From Mactra quadrangularis (lineage: Eukaryota; Mollusca; Bivalvia; Venerida; Mactridae): a stretch of 64,000 nt of DNA. Made by a program: the position numbers and the translations under genes. The stretch is taken from the NCBI GenBank assembly GCA_025267735.1, contig CM046293.1, positions 9,882,560 through 9,946,559 on the forward strand, read 5' to 3'. The notes beneath the pieces were generated by a model. The model made no database searches, had not been told where the DNA came from, and saw only the letters and a list, made by a program, of their open reading frames with translations. This document shows positions 49,300-61,113 of the stretch, one piece after another. How positions within the stretch are numbered: position 1 is the stretch's first letter; every line of letters starts with the position of its first letter.

Positions 49300-49475
49300 A
49301 CCGACTTTACAACTATTACCCCTGGTCACTGGGCTACTGGTATCTATCTATCAATCTCCCTGGGGAGTCTTTTTACTCCGCTTATTAGTGCAGCCGACAA
49401 ATTGGCGCAACGGAATTATACCACCCTCGCAGGTATATATGCCATTTGCGGAACTACAGCCCAGTATCGATTATT
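49300..49475. other. G+C-rich island of unknown nature
   Basis: The segment ACCCCTGGTCACTGGGCTAC ... CCCTGGGGAGTC ... ACCACCCTCGCAGG is clearly richer in G+C than anything within several kb. It lies in the stretch that separates units I and II. It has no open frame and no tRNA-like boxes. It may be a fragment of a structured element or retrotransposon. Confidence 0.35.
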
Positions 49476-50534
49476 CACTCATTGTTATTGTTAGCTTAGT
49501 TTAGCACAATTGTGTTTAATACACTCCAATTTGAGTTTTGCATAATTGCATTGTATGAATTTTTGGATTCAAACCGTCACCGTAGGCAGAACGCTCGATA
49601 CATACGAGTGATCTGATGTTTAGGGATACATGTTTTAAATCAATTAGATTACGAAAACATTGGATCTGTAATCTAAAATGCAAGCTTTTTCAATAATTTG
49701 ACGTTAATCTATATCGAATATACCAGTTTGAAGGACGTCTGCACCATATAGATAGCTTTGGTTAAAAATGAATACTCTATAGTAAACTTTGAAAAATCGA
49801 ACCTTCTAAATTGATTTTCACATTATAGTAATGCATATGATGCAGCCAACCCTCTTTAAATTTAGCATTTCCGACTTAAAATAGTTCAACTGTATATTAC
49901 TATTCTATATGGCCTATACAGCCAAATTGTATTGTAAAACTCAATGATAATATAAGTAACTCTAATATAAAGACACTTTGAAGTCGTTCAACTTAATTGA
50001 GACATCTGCTATCAAGAATATTCTAAAATCAAAGAAAATTATTCTTACAAAACAAAGAAAGTCTTGCATGAGGCACGAACTATCCTTGACAGAAGGTCGA
50101 GAGGGAAACGCGTTTCTCTTTCATGATAAGAACTAGATTTATTTTAATTGAGAGTCACACAGTTTTTGACAGATGGCACCATTCAACAGTGAATTGTTTT
50201 TCTTATTTCTACGTTCCCTTTGATTTAAAATAAAACATCGCTTTCACTTGTCACTGTTACTGAATTTTAGTTCATTATTTATCTTTATTGCGAAGTTCTT
50301 CCTAAACAATTGAACTTAGCAATGCAGTGTAATCTTATTTTATTTTGAATGAAGACCAAAATATTTATCTTGAGATATTAAACTTGCATTGGTAAAATGC
50401 AGTTTTTTTATGTATACTGTTTACAGCGAACTAAAATTAATCTAGAACAAGATTGAAATTGTGTTTATTATTGTACCATCGTTCAGTATGAGTTTATTTT
50501 ATAGAATATTTGTTATGATAACATTATCAAGCAT
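49476..50534. other. A+T-rich non-coding stretch
   Basis: Private sequence between units I and II. I see nothing supported before the exon-like block at 50.54 kb. Confidence 0.45.
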
Positions 50535-50668
50535 TCATACGCTTTTGACTTGCAGTAAATTGTTGAAACTTGTTGGAGCTCTGGCGCTCAACAGTTCTTC
50601 GAAGGCACCAAAGCCGACTTCTTTTAACAAATCCACGTTAGCGATAATTGTTACTACATTTCGAACTG
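50535..50668 (-). CDS. Possible terminal exon (DLLKEVGFGAFEELLSARAP)
   Basis: After ACGAAAACAG an open phase of 43 codons ends at TGA. It includes VRNVVTIIANVDLLKEVGFG and AFEELLSARAPTSFNNLLQ, with balanced amino-acid use and more CpG than the surroundings. AAATAAA follows about 40 nt after the stop. It sits directly downstream of the block E relic at 50.9 kb, where units I-III would have block D. No similar sequence is found elsewhere in the window. The family is unknown. Confidence 0.37.
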
Positions 50669-50834
50669 CTGTTTTCGTTAGAGCAAACACAATTGTAAAT
50701 TAAGTGGTATCCTCTATTCGATACTTTATTCATAAAAATGTCAACTTATGAATAACAAATAATACACAAGAAATGAAACAAAATTGAACCAACGAAGTGG
50801 GTACAGGAAACGTCTATATAGGCGGTAGATGTAA

Positions 50835-50927
50835 CAAAATGAATGGAGTTTCGAGATTTTGATTTATGTGCAGACTGATTGATTAATTGAAAAGTGATAT
50901 CAAATATGTCTAAAAATGTCAGGATTT
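50835..50927 (-). pseudogene. Block E, unit II start, donor lost
   Basis: The acceptor CTTGATTTCACAG is kept and the frame is open for 93 nt (ILTFLDIFDITFQLINQSAH). The donor GGTACGT of unit I is GTTACAT here, so the GT is gone. The homologous downstream block D is missing to the left, where the 50.54-kb block stands instead. Confidence 0.5.
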
Positions 50928-51190
50928 CTGTGAAATCAAGTCTACATACAGACATCTTACAAAGTTACTTGTTAAATGAATCAGTTTTCATGACATATGA
51001 TATACAATGTTTGTATTGATATAAAACAAAAATAAACTCTAGTTATTATATACGACGTAGTTTATAAACTATAAACATGTACCAACTTTACATTTTTTAC
51101 TGTAGAAAATGAATTTTATTATGTTGCAACCGCGACTTAAATAAAATATTGACACAGTTGAGTTATTTGTTTCTCAGTATTGTTGATTTT

Positions 51191-51417
51191 GGTTTTGTTT
51201 GGTTTAACAGCGTAGCAACACATTGTGTAGGTCATATAACGACAGTCAGTCAGTCAACTTACTGTTCCTGGAAATGCTAAATCTCTGGATTTAGCTTCCA
51301 ACCAACTACTAAGCGCATACTTTTGTTAGTGACTGACAACTGCCCTACATAAATAAGAATCAATAGTAGGAGGGAGAATGACTTCATGACCAAGCTCCAT
51401 GAAAATATGCCAGCCCG
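51191..51417 (-). mobile_element. SINE family B, 5'-truncated at the B box
   Basis: The body (GGAAATGC...TAAATCTCTGGATTTAGC, CATAAATAAGAATCAATAG) and 3' end GTTGCTACGCTGTTAAACC are present. The tRNA head is missing from CGGGCTGGC onward, nearly the same break as in the 670-927 copy. The insertion is absent from the matching place in unit III (about 57.69 kb). Confidence 0.88.
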
Positions 51418-51704
51418 TAAAACACGACATTGTAAAATTAATAGATTATGGCTTACATCCAATGCGTAAGAAAGTAATGAAAATAAGTTTTTGGTATTAG
51501 ATAAGATGACATATAGTAAATGTGTTAATTTCTATCTAACACTAAATATATTTCCAATGCCAAGTCTAAGTCAAATTATGTAATGAAATAATCAAGGACA
51601 ATGAGAAATATATGTGTGATTGATAATTTTGGAGATATTTAATGTCTTAGCATTTTTATTGATGTATATTTTCAAGACGCTGTTTCTGTTAATTCAATTC
51701 TTAC

Positions 51705-51782
51705 GTGTTTTCAAGACAAGTCGTAATTTAAAGTACATAAGCAATAACGTTGTTTGCGATGATATTACATCTTCATAGCAAA
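51705..51782 (-). CDS. Block F exon, unit II (CYEDVISSQTTLLLMYFKLR)
   Basis: Acceptor CTTTTTGATGACAG|TT and donor AACAC|GTAAG bound 78 nt open in one phase: CYEDVISSQTTLLLMYFKLR then LVLKT. The one-base overhang C joins AA of block E to give CAA, so phases agree. The unit III copy has a TAA in the same frame and one base fewer. Confidence 0.48.
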
Positions 51783-52169
51783 CTGTCATCAAAAAGATAT
51801 TGTTATTCTAAGAATGCTTAATTGCATAATATACTATCAGATAAAACACAACAACGCTATAGGAAAACAAATCATAAAGTAAAATCTAAAAAACAAAAAC
51901 GCACAGAGATACAGGCAATCTGATTTATTGAGCTGTATTTAGCTATTTGTATAAGCTGTATTTAGGTATTGAGCTGATACTGTTGGATCATGCTATTTGC
52001 GTTTCCAATGGCAAACAAAAACAACTTTTGTGTTTTCAAATTATATTTGAGCATATTGTCTTTAAATCTTGGACTCAATATGTGTGTGTGTCTTAATAGA
52101 ATAGTCAATAAGGTATTAACAACATATCATTGGTGATTATAAATAAAGTTAACGTCTATAAATACATGC

Positions 52170-52286
52170 CTGACACTCGATGCATGGCGGGAAGTGCTTC
52201 CATATTTTTATTAAGAATTTTAATGTAAAACATTGGTCCATATGATTATCACAAAAATACTTGCAGCCAATATATTGGTCAATGTA
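52170..52286 (-). CDS. Block G exon, unit II (cysteine-rich)
   Basis: 117 nt open from Y-I-D-Q to a GC-type donor (TGTCAG|GCATGT; GTATAT in unit III). It reads YIDQYIGCKYFCDNHMDQCF, TLKFLIKIWKHFPPCIECQ. Cysteine spacing C-x3-C-x6-C-x15-C-x2-C loosely recalls PAN/Apple domains and the exon at 27.46 kb. The acceptor AG present in unit III is changed here (CACTACTG), so splicing into this copy is doubtful. Confidence 0.42.
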
Positions 52287-54760
52287 TTCAGTAGTGTGTA
52301 TAAACGAACTGATCAAGAATTTGTAACAATTTTTCTAGGATTACTACAATACTTATCAAACTATACATATATATACAATTACATAAACATATTTGTGTTT
52401 TGTAGTCTAACAGAACAGTGTGCATAACATTGTGTTTATCTTTCTATTCTTACGACAAAATGCTACATTTAAGATGTTAACATTAATGTGTTAAAACTAA
52501 ATAAATCTCATTCAATTTTACTTACGTAACATGTTAATTAATTAAGTTTTGTAAGCAACATGATTAGCTATTTATTACTATCAATTTATTCAATTGGTTT
52601 ATTAAAACGAGTTATAGAAAATCGTCGTGTTTGGTGATTTTTTTACATTATACATATCAATTTATTCGCAATTTTAAGTGAACATATCAATAAATCACAA
52701 TGTAACTTTTAAACTGATGCTTTAATAGCAAAAACCTGACACTAACACGCACTAGTATGCATGCAGAAAATTAAGGTTTTATTTGCTGCTTTTGACACTT
52801 GAGAATGTTGCCTCAGTGGTGGAGTTTATAAAATGTTACATTCATAAAGCACAAGCCTTCAAGTAATAACGAAACAAAATATTATTAAAAATATAGAAGC
52901 ATTTAGCATAAACACATAAATTTTAGTATTGGTTGAATTTTTGAAGCGTTCAATTAGTACTAGATTTATGGGCTACTGCTGAAGCTGCTATGTAAAAATA
53001 TCACATTTTCAGTTTTATCCGAAGTATTTTGAGCTTTACCTAAATTTATGAGTTAAGCATGTTGACTCAACGCGTTTGCTTGAAGGAAGCTATTTAACAT
53101 TTATCAATTAAACAGTGACAGAAATGCATTCATTTGATAATATTATTTCATACTGAACTGTTCGAGGATTGATGATGATGCCTCAACAAAAAATCACAGT
53201 CAATGAGTCTCTGTGCAACATTTAACCGTTGATTTAGATTGTTTCAGATTTCTTCTATTTTGCGTTTGGTTTTTTTTGACTGGTTTACTCGTAGTGAAGA
53301 CTCTAATTATTTAAAAAAAAACATCTTCCTCTGTGAAACTTAAGATTAAGGCAATACATTTTAATGGGATAGAGCTTAAGCATTTAATGTGTTTGACATG
53401 TCCATTGCACAAAAACTAATATAACAAAACAATATTATACCGATACGGTATTTTAATTCAAATGAAAGTACAAAAACTAAAACAACAGTTCCATGGAATT
53501 TGCATGCACTTGCATTTCAAATTAATTAACGTGATAGTTTTCCGTCTGATATCGATGTTTTGTGGTTACTTACGAAATGTGCATTCACGGGAAACTTCGG
53601 TTAGTGGTACATGTTAATAACCTTACAATAAGTCGGCATGTTCCCCTCCATGAAAGGACCAGATCCAATAAGCACGAAATGGTTTCTGGTTTAGTATACG
53701 GCCACTCATGTTTTTTTATCTTGGTAAACAGTATATGAACGTTAGACGCCAGATTGGCGACCGTCTGTAAATAACTGTAATACCTTCAATTAGTTATTGT
53801 ACAATTGATAATTTGATTTAAAATATTGATGTATAATTAAATCATTCTTGTGTAGTGTAATATTGCATCTTGTGGAACAAAGGCTTTTGACAAAATACAT
53901 TTGTTTGTAAAATACCGCGTAGTTTTTGCTATTTTATTTGCGAATATTTATTAATATTTTGACAAAACTAGTCCTAATCAAAATCAATTATTGACCAATA
54001 CACCAAACAAATGTTTATAACAATACCCTACGTCAACTAGAATAGTGTTTTATCATATTTCTGCATATTTATGTCTGGATGAAACGATGTCTGTTTTTAA
54101 ATAGACCAGAAAAGATGCCTTGCTGTCTGCCAAATAATGTACAATACAATTGAAACCTAACAAAACAAGAAATCACTTTTAACTCCGATATATCAAAATG
54201 ATTTTGTTTGTTTTTCCAGTCCCACTGAACTATATTTTTTTTGTTACGTAACATGACAAGTCGAATTAACCATAAACATAGTTAGTAGCCTTTGTAACTA
54301 AGATTTCAGGGGCCATGGGCAATATTCCTTTGCTTGACCTACTTACTGTTTTTCATACATTATTGTTCGTCTGCCATTCTGCCGCATGTATATGTATTTA
54401 GTTGGACAAAATTATGCTAAATCATAGGGCTCTGAGAATCAGGCCTAATAAAGGCAACGAACCGTCAAAATATGACTGCAAAGATTTAAGTGCAGCGTAA
54501 AGCACATACAATTGCTGTAATTTACTTAAGAACACATAAAAGTTTTTTAACTTTATGTATCTGAAATAAATTTACGAACGTATGTTTGGTTATTATTTTC
54601 GTAAATTACAATACGCATCGTTAAAGTTGTGAAAATGTTTCGTAAACAAACAATACTTATATATCTTATTTTATGACATGTTCATTTACGATCGACCAAA
54701 TTTGGTAAAGTTTCTTAAGTAAAGTAGAGATATTCGATATCGCGTGAAATTGTTATACAT

Positions 54761-54806
54761 TCATAATATTGTATTCATGTTGACGCCATTCGTATAATCA
54801 TTTATC
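54761..54806 (-). CDS. Block B exon, unit II (terminal)
   Basis: Acceptor GCCATTTTTCAG|G, 14 codons INDYTNGVNMNTIL and TGA. The single leading G completes AG from block C (AGG, Arg), so C and B join in frame. The peptide is identical in all three units, and the 3' flank with GGTCGATC is conserved as well. Confidence 0.58.
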
Positions 54807-55207
54807 CTGAAAAATGGCAGAAAAAACAAAACACAACAGAAACAATTTACAATGAAATGTAATGCTGTTTGTATTCAATATACTTGTGGAATATTTGATT
54901 TTACTTTTACACTACATGTATTTATTGTAAGGGGATATATAGCAGCCATCTCATTTAACCATCCTTCGAGAACATGCATTTTTATACTAAAAAAACTTTT
55001 GTATTTTTCAAATAAACTACGTTGGATACCAACACTTGATTATATTGACAAACGTGTTTCATTATCATAATTGTCACAATCGATTATTCCAATCGTAAAA
55101 TAGAAATATACCTCATGCCAGAGTACCAAAAGCTATGCTGAAATATATACCGAGTCAAAATGCCAATAAAAAATGAATAAATTCACAAATTAAACATAAC
55201 ATTTTAC

Positions 55208-55392
55208 CTATATGTCTGATAAGCTAAAAAACAATCTTTAACATCTCCATAAGCAAGCACGAAAGAGTCAAGATCATCGGAAATCTCAACTGGTGATGGG
55301 GATTTTTTAGATATTTGTTTTGTCTGGAAATTCCATGATGTTCTGCCATAAAACAATGACTTTTCTTGAACACTTGTCACAATGCTTTTAGA
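55208..55392 (-). CDS. Block C exon, unit II, intact
   Basis: 185 nt are open in one phase from TTAG|TCT to ACATATAG|GTAAAA: SKSIVTSVQEKSLFYGRTSW, NFQTKQISKKSPSPVEISDD, LDSFVLAYGDVKDCFLAYQT, Y. It then shares the AGG codon with block B. Together C and B would give the last 76 residues of a protein. Unit I has a stop and unit III a one-base deletion at the same stretch, so this is the only intact copy in the window. A shorter exon starting at TTTCCAG|ACA is possible. The family is not recognised. Confidence 0.58.
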
Positions 55393-56310
55393 CTAACTGT
55401 CAATTTAATAGACAGCTAGCCAAATACTGATCTAATGATAACAAGAAAGGAAAATTGGGTCTGTATCCGTACTTGTAAAAGTCGGAAAACACTGTTTGAG
55501 TTGTTATATATGTAATATTTGTGTCTACGATATACAGGCGTGATAGCGTTGTTGTATGATGTAGAAACCTGAACACATAAACAAGTCATTGCCGTATGTG
55601 TCATTACTATTATCGTTTGACAAATCATCACTTCTCTTGTGTGGTGTTAAGTGTTTCGCGTCACCTTTCAACCCTCTTTCAATTTGTATCGCATTGCTTA
55701 GTCGTTTAACTTACCCTACTTGAGCAAGCCTAGAATTCTGGATTCAAACTTTCAACCTAAGATAACCTTTGATACCAAGTATGCACTATTTCTAGTGACT
55801 GAAACTGACCTACTTGATACATGGGGAGAAGGGTGAATGATCTTAGAATAATTGTAGCAGTTCATACTCAGAAAATTTTTTGTTCAGGGATCTAACATCC
55901 GTGTATTTGTATGTAATGGTGTTAACTCAAATATTAATGTCAACAGTTAAATTAAGATTAGATAATCAAAAATATGAAATAGGTTCCGATAGGTTCCATT
56001 TCATTTATATAGTGTTTAAATGAGTAACAGTGATGTAAGTTTCAAACGATTGCTAAAAAACTCTCTATTGATTCAAAAAAGTTCATATATTTCCGAACTC
56101 GAAATATATAACTCAATATAACTAAATCATTTGCGCAAGGCAATGACAGACAGACGGGAGCGAATTAACCGTACTTGTATTAAAGTTCTTCATATTCCAA
56201 CACATGTTTTAAGACTCTTACAAGTATGTATGAGTATATTTTGCAAACTTTAAGTACGTCATACAATATTCGGCTTCTTATTACATAATAACAAGTCCAA
56301 TAGTCTTATA

Positions 56311-56454
56311 TTATCGGCTAATGTGAGCGCTAATATGGGTAGTTGTACAAACAACGCATTTGAAACCATTAAATATAAGTAAACTAGTTTCATACACGCA
56401 CTTTGTAGATTTAAATGTGGTTTCATTTGTTAATGGTGCTTCACATTTAATACT
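56311..56454 (-). CDS. Block D, unit II (SIKCEAPLTNETTFKSTKCV)
   Basis: After acceptor CTGTTTCAAAG| the frame is open for 47 codons to TAA and starts SIKCEAPLTNETTFKSTKCV. A donor ACAAA|GTGCGT lies inside, so the real exon may be only 56402-56454. IKC...F.S..C recalls IKCVSYESSIKYSKFNSG at 29.4 kb. The 89-codon frame on the opposite strand is shadow: it is frameshifted between units II and III. Confidence 0.45.
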   Translation of the reverse strand, partial: SIKCEAPLTNETTFKSTKCVYETSLLIFNGFKCVVCTTTHISAHISR

Positions 56455-56962
56455 CTTTGAAACAGATATGTCACAATCAGACTCAATAAAATGTGACTTA
56501 CGAGATAGGTTCGTAAATTATGTAGTATCGTATTCCAGACAAATACATAACCTTAAGCCAGATAAGGAAACTGAATTATCTAGAGTTGTTGTTATTCCTA
56601 TCAGTTCACGTATGGGACCATATGAGTGATTTAAGCAACGTCTGGTGCAATTAGAGAGTAATTGAGAAATCGTGGTAATTTTTCGTTCAATTTTTATACT
56701 TAAATTCCATGCATACATTTTGTTGTTCTCTTGAACAGACATTGATTATACGAAGCTAAAATAATATGTCTGCCCAAAGTAAACGGCATTCTTTTTATAC
56801 CAATAGTTTAAATGCTCACTCGTAACGTCTTGCTTTGTGATAGGTCTGTGTTTTATTGTTGATTTTTTCTGATATATTTGATTTCACTTTTTGCACAAAA
56901 AATATCACTAAGCGTGTAGCCTCAATTCAATATATTATTCTTGCAATCCCAATATGTATAAT

Positions 56963-57263
56963 GAACGATATTATTTATTTTTATTTATTGGAGTTAACGC
57001 CGTATCAACACAATTTAGGTCATTTCACGGCGTCCAGCGCACCTAACCTAGCTTTCCTGGACTATTGTCTATAACCAGTACTCACCTACACTTCCACAAG
57101 GCCGGAAACTTCTCCATATTATCTAATCAATGAAGGAAAATCGACATTATTGTCAAATTTTCATGGAAGGGTATAACCTCCCCGGGTGGGATTCGAACCC
57201 GCACCCCCTCGGGCGCGAGTATCCAAATCCCGGCGTGCTACCAATTGCGCTATCGACCCGTGT
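56963..57263 (-). mobile_element. SINE family C, full length
   Basis: The minus strand has head CGGGTCGATAGCGCAATTGG with A-box and B-box GGGTTCGAATCCC, the body, and end GGCGTTAACTCCAATAAAT. Direct repeat TGTATAAT lies at 56955-56962 and 57264-57271. The homologous place in unit IV (63.26 kb) is uninterrupted, an empty site. Confidence 0.93.
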
Positions 57264-57351
57264 TGTATAATATACAAATAACACGATAAAGACCAATTAA
57301 ACAAACGACATAGGTAGAAAACAATATATATAGACAATATATAGACATTAC

Positions 57352-57444
57352 ATGCATCACAGTGAATGAATATTTTGATTTATTAGCCAGACACATTTAA
57401 TTATTGAAAAAAGATATCAAATATGTCTGAACCTGTCAGTATTT
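57352..57444 (-). pseudogene. Block E, unit III, in-frame TAA
   Basis: Acceptor CTTGATTTCACAG|AA is kept and the frame starts ILTGSDIFDIFFQ, then TAA. The same stop is present in unit IV (63464), so it predates that duplication. Confidence 0.55.
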
Positions 57445-57977
57445 CTGTGAAATCAAGTCTACATGCTGACATTTGACAAAGTTGCTTGTTAAATATATCA
57501 GTTTTCATGACATCTGGTACACAATGTTTGCATTGATATAAGATAAAAATCAACTCTGGTTATTATACGACGTGGTTTATAAACAATAAATAAGTACCAA
57601 TATTACTTTTTTAGAAAAATAATTCCATTGTGTTGTAAACCGCGACTCAAGTAAAGTATTGACACAGGGGAGTTATTTTTTCTCCGTGTTTTTGCTTAAA
57701 CACGATAGTGTAAATAGTATGGGGCTTATATCGAATGCGTAAGAAAGTAATGAAAGCAAGGTTTTGCTGAAATAAGATGAACTCAAGTAATTGTGATAAA
57801 TTATAGCTAACACTAAATATAGTTCCAATGTCAAAATGTCTTAGTCAAAGATGTAATGAAATAATCAAGGACAATGAGAAATATCTGTATGATTGATTGT
57901 ATTGAAGTCATTTAATGTTTTAGCATTTTTACTGATGGGTATTTTCAAAACGCTGTTTCTGTTAATTCAGGTCTTAC

Positions 57978-58054
57978 TGTTTTCAAGATAATTCGTAATT
58001 TTAATTACGTAAGCAATAACGTTGTTTGTGATAATAATACATATTCATAGAAAA
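57978..58054 (-). pseudogene. Block F, unit III, stop and one-base loss
   Basis: Acceptor TTTTTTATGACAG and donor AACA|GTAAG are present. The frame (FYEYVLLSQTTLLLT) meets TAA and the block is 77 nt instead of 78. Confidence 0.5.
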
Positions 58055-58400
58055 CTGTCATAAAAAATATATTGTTATTTTTAGAACGCTTAATTGCATA
58101 ATATACTTACATATAAAACATAACAACACAATAGAAAAACAAATCTTAAAGAAAAAAACCGCTTTTTGTACGAGGTTTGTATCAGCTGTATTTAGGTATT
58201 TAGCTGTAACTCTTGGATCATGTAACTTGCACTTCAAATTGCAAATAAAAGCAAAACCAACATTGTTTCACATTATATTGAGCACATTGACTTTAAATCT
58301 TGTAAACAATGTGTGCTTGTGACTTAATAGAATAGTCAATGACGTATTGACAACAAATCATGTGTGATTATAAATAAAGCTAACGTCTATAAATATATAC

Positions 58401-58517
58401 CTGACACTCGTTGCATGGCAGGAAGTGCTTCCATATTTTTATCAAGAATTTTAACGTAAAACATTGGTCCATGTGTTATTCACAAACATACTCGCAGCCA
58501 ATATACTGGTCAATTTA
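58401..58517 (-). pseudogene. Block G, unit III, stop codons
   Basis: It has a better acceptor (CTGTTTTCTCAG) and donor (TGTCAG|GTATAT) than unit II, but TAA at the first codon and again after YVCE. Cysteine positions are otherwise kept (HMDQCF, LPCNECQ). Confidence 0.5.
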
Positions 58518-58624
58518 CTGAGAAAACAGTATAAACGATCTGACTACGAATTGAACAACAAATTTTCTAGAATCACTTCAAAATTATACATGCATATACA
58601 ATGACCTAAACATGTTTGTGTTTT

Positions 58625-58917
58625 AACCCGGGTCGATACCGCAGTTGGTAGCGCGCCTGGATTTGGATACTTGTGCCCGAAGGGGTGCGGGTTCGAATCC
58701 CACCCGGGGAGGTTATACCCTTCCATGAACATTTGACAATAATGTCGATTTTCCTCCATCGATTAGATAATATGGAGAAGGCCTTGTGGAAGGGTAGGTG
58801 AGTACTGGTTATAAACAATGGTCCGGGAAAGCTAGGTTAGGTGCGCTGGACGCCGTAAAATGACCTAAATTTTGTTGACACGGCGTTAACTCCAATAAAT
58901 ATATACAATAAAATAAA
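58625..58917 (+). mobile_element. SINE family C, full length, best preserved
   Basis: Head CCCGGGTCGATACCGCAGTTGG with A-box and perfect B-box GGGTTCGAATCCC; body; end GACACGGCGTTAACTCCAAT. A perfect 13-bp target-site duplication ATGTTTGTGTTTT lies at 58612-58624 and 58918-58930. Unit II has the empty site ATATTTGTGTTTTG at 52.39 kb. Confidence 0.96.
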
Positions 58918-61067
58918 ATGTTTGTGTTTTGAAGACCAACAGAACGGTGTTTATAACATTGTGTTTGTTTTGTTTTTCTTAAGACAAAAACACATTCAAA
59001 TGTATTAATATTGTTAAAACTCAATTTATCTCATTCAATTTTACTTACGTAACATGTTAATTAATTTAGTTTTGTAAGCTACACGATTAGCTATTTATCA
59101 CCAACAATTTATTAGCAATCTTAAGTTAACATATCAATAAATCACAGTGTAACTTGACACTGAGTAACAACCACAGTTAGCTGGAATAATTCGTCTTTTA
59201 AACTAATGCTTTTATAGCAAAGAATTGACACTAACACGCAATAGTATGCATGCAGAAAATTTAGGTTTTTTTGCTGCATTTGACACTTAAGAATGTTGCT
59301 TCAGAGGCAAAATTGATAAAATGTCACATTCACAAAGCACAAGCCTTCAAGTAATAACGAAGAAAAAAATATTATTAAAAATATAGAAGCATTTCGCAAA
59401 AACACATAAATTTCAGATTTGAATAATGATATTTAATATTAAAAAAGTAAAACTAGAATACGCTAGAAGAACCAATAAAACATACATTTTTTGAATATAT
59501 GAACAAAAGACCTACCAGGTACAGTGATTGTATTGGTTTAATTTTTGAAGCGTTCAATTAGTACTAGATTTATGGGCTACTGCTGAAGCTGCTATGTTAA
59601 AATATCACATTTTCAGTTTTATCCGAAGTATTTTGAGCATTACCGAAATTTATGAGTTAATCATGTTTGAAGAAAGCTATTTAAAATTCATCAATTAAAC
59701 ATTGACAGAAATGCATTCATTTGATAATATTATTTCATACTGAACGGCTCGAGAATTGATGATGATGCCGCAACAAAAAAAACAAAGTCAATGAGTCTCT
59801 GTGCAACATTTAACCGTTGATTTAGATTGTTTTAGATTTCTTCTATTTTGCGTTCGTTGTTTTTTTTACTGGTTTACTCGTAGTGAAGACTCTAATTTTT
59901 TTAAAAAAAACTTCCTCTGTGAAAGTTAAGATTTAGGCAATAAATAATGGGATAAAGCTCAAGCATTTATGGTGTTTGACATGTCCATTGCACAAAAGCT
60001 AATATAATAAAAACACATTGCGACACGGTATTTTAATTCAAATGAAAGTACAAAAACGAAAACAACAGTTCCATGGAATTTGCATGCACTTGGATTGCAA
60101 ATTAATTAACGTGATATTTTAAGCTTCTGATATCGATGTTTTGCGATATTTATGTATAATTAAATCATTCTTGTGTTCTGTAATATTGCATCTTGTGGAA
60201 CAAAGGCTTTTGACAAAATGTATTTGTTTGTAAAAAACGCGAAGTTTTTGCTATTTTATGGGCGAATATTTCGACAAAACTAGTCCTTATCAAAACCAAT
60301 TATTGACCAATACACCAAACAAATGTTTATAACAATACCCTACGTCAACTAGAATAGGGTTTTATCATATTTCTGCATATTTATGTCTGGATGAAACGAT
60401 GTCTGTTTTTAAATAGACCAGAAAAGATGCCTCCCTGTCTGCCAAATAATGTACAATACAAATGAAACCTAACAAAACAAGCAATCACTTTTAACTCCAA
60501 TATATCAAATTGATATTTGTATTGCCAGTCCCAATATATTTTTTGTTACGTAACATGACAAGTCAAATTATTCATAAACATAGTTAGTAGCCTTTGTAAC
60601 TAAGATTTTAGGGGCCATGGGCAATATTCCTTTGCTTGACCTACTTACTGTTGTTCATACATTATTGATCGTCTGCCATTCTGCCGCATGTAAATGTATT
60701 TAGTTGGACAAAATTATGCTAAATCATAGGGCTCTGAGAATCAGGCATAATAAAGGCAACGAACCGTCAAAATATGACTTAACTGCAAAGATTTAAGTGC
60801 AGCGTAAAGCACATACAATTGCTGTAATTTACTTAAGAAGACATAAAAGTTTTTTAACATTATGTATCGGAAATAATTTTATTAACGTATGCTTGGATAT
60901 TATTTTCGTAAATTACAATACGCATCGTTAAAGTTGTGAAAAAGTTTCGTAAACAAACAATACTTATATATCTTATTTTATGACATGTTCATTTACGATC
61001 GACCAAATTTGGTAAAGCTTCTTAAGTAAAGTAGAGATATTCGATATCGCGTGAAATTGTTAAACAA

Positions 61068-61113
61068 TCATAATATTGTATTCATGTTGACGCCATTCGT
61101 ATAATCATTTATC
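61068..61113 (-). CDS. Block B exon, unit III (terminal)
   Basis: Same 14 codons and TGA as units I and II after acceptor GCCATTTTTCAG|G. It would follow a frameshifted block C, so it is probably not used in the original frame. Confidence 0.5.

Larger units (their letters stand above)
50705..56920. repeat. Tandem unit II (about 6.2 kb)
   Basis: It begins at the CCTCTATTC/CCTCAATTC junction and repeats in unit III with high identity (over 90% by eye in most blocks). Shared landmarks: TTCCAACATGT-type flanks, ACTTACGTAACATGTTAATT at 52.52/59.04 kb, TACTAGATTTATGGGCTACT at 52.96/59.56 kb, GATCGACCAAATTTGGTAAA at 54.69/61.00 kb, and block D at 56.3/62.6 kb. The first 1.5 kb (blocks E-F-G) is more diverged than the rest. 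Confidence 0.93.

Noticed and set aside
56360..56629. 89-codon plus-strand frame, repeated at 62657-62932
   Set aside because: Similarity between the two copies comes from the recent unit duplication. A 5-bp insertion (CGTAT) shifts the frame in the second copy and unit I does not keep it. The minus strand has the better exon evidence.
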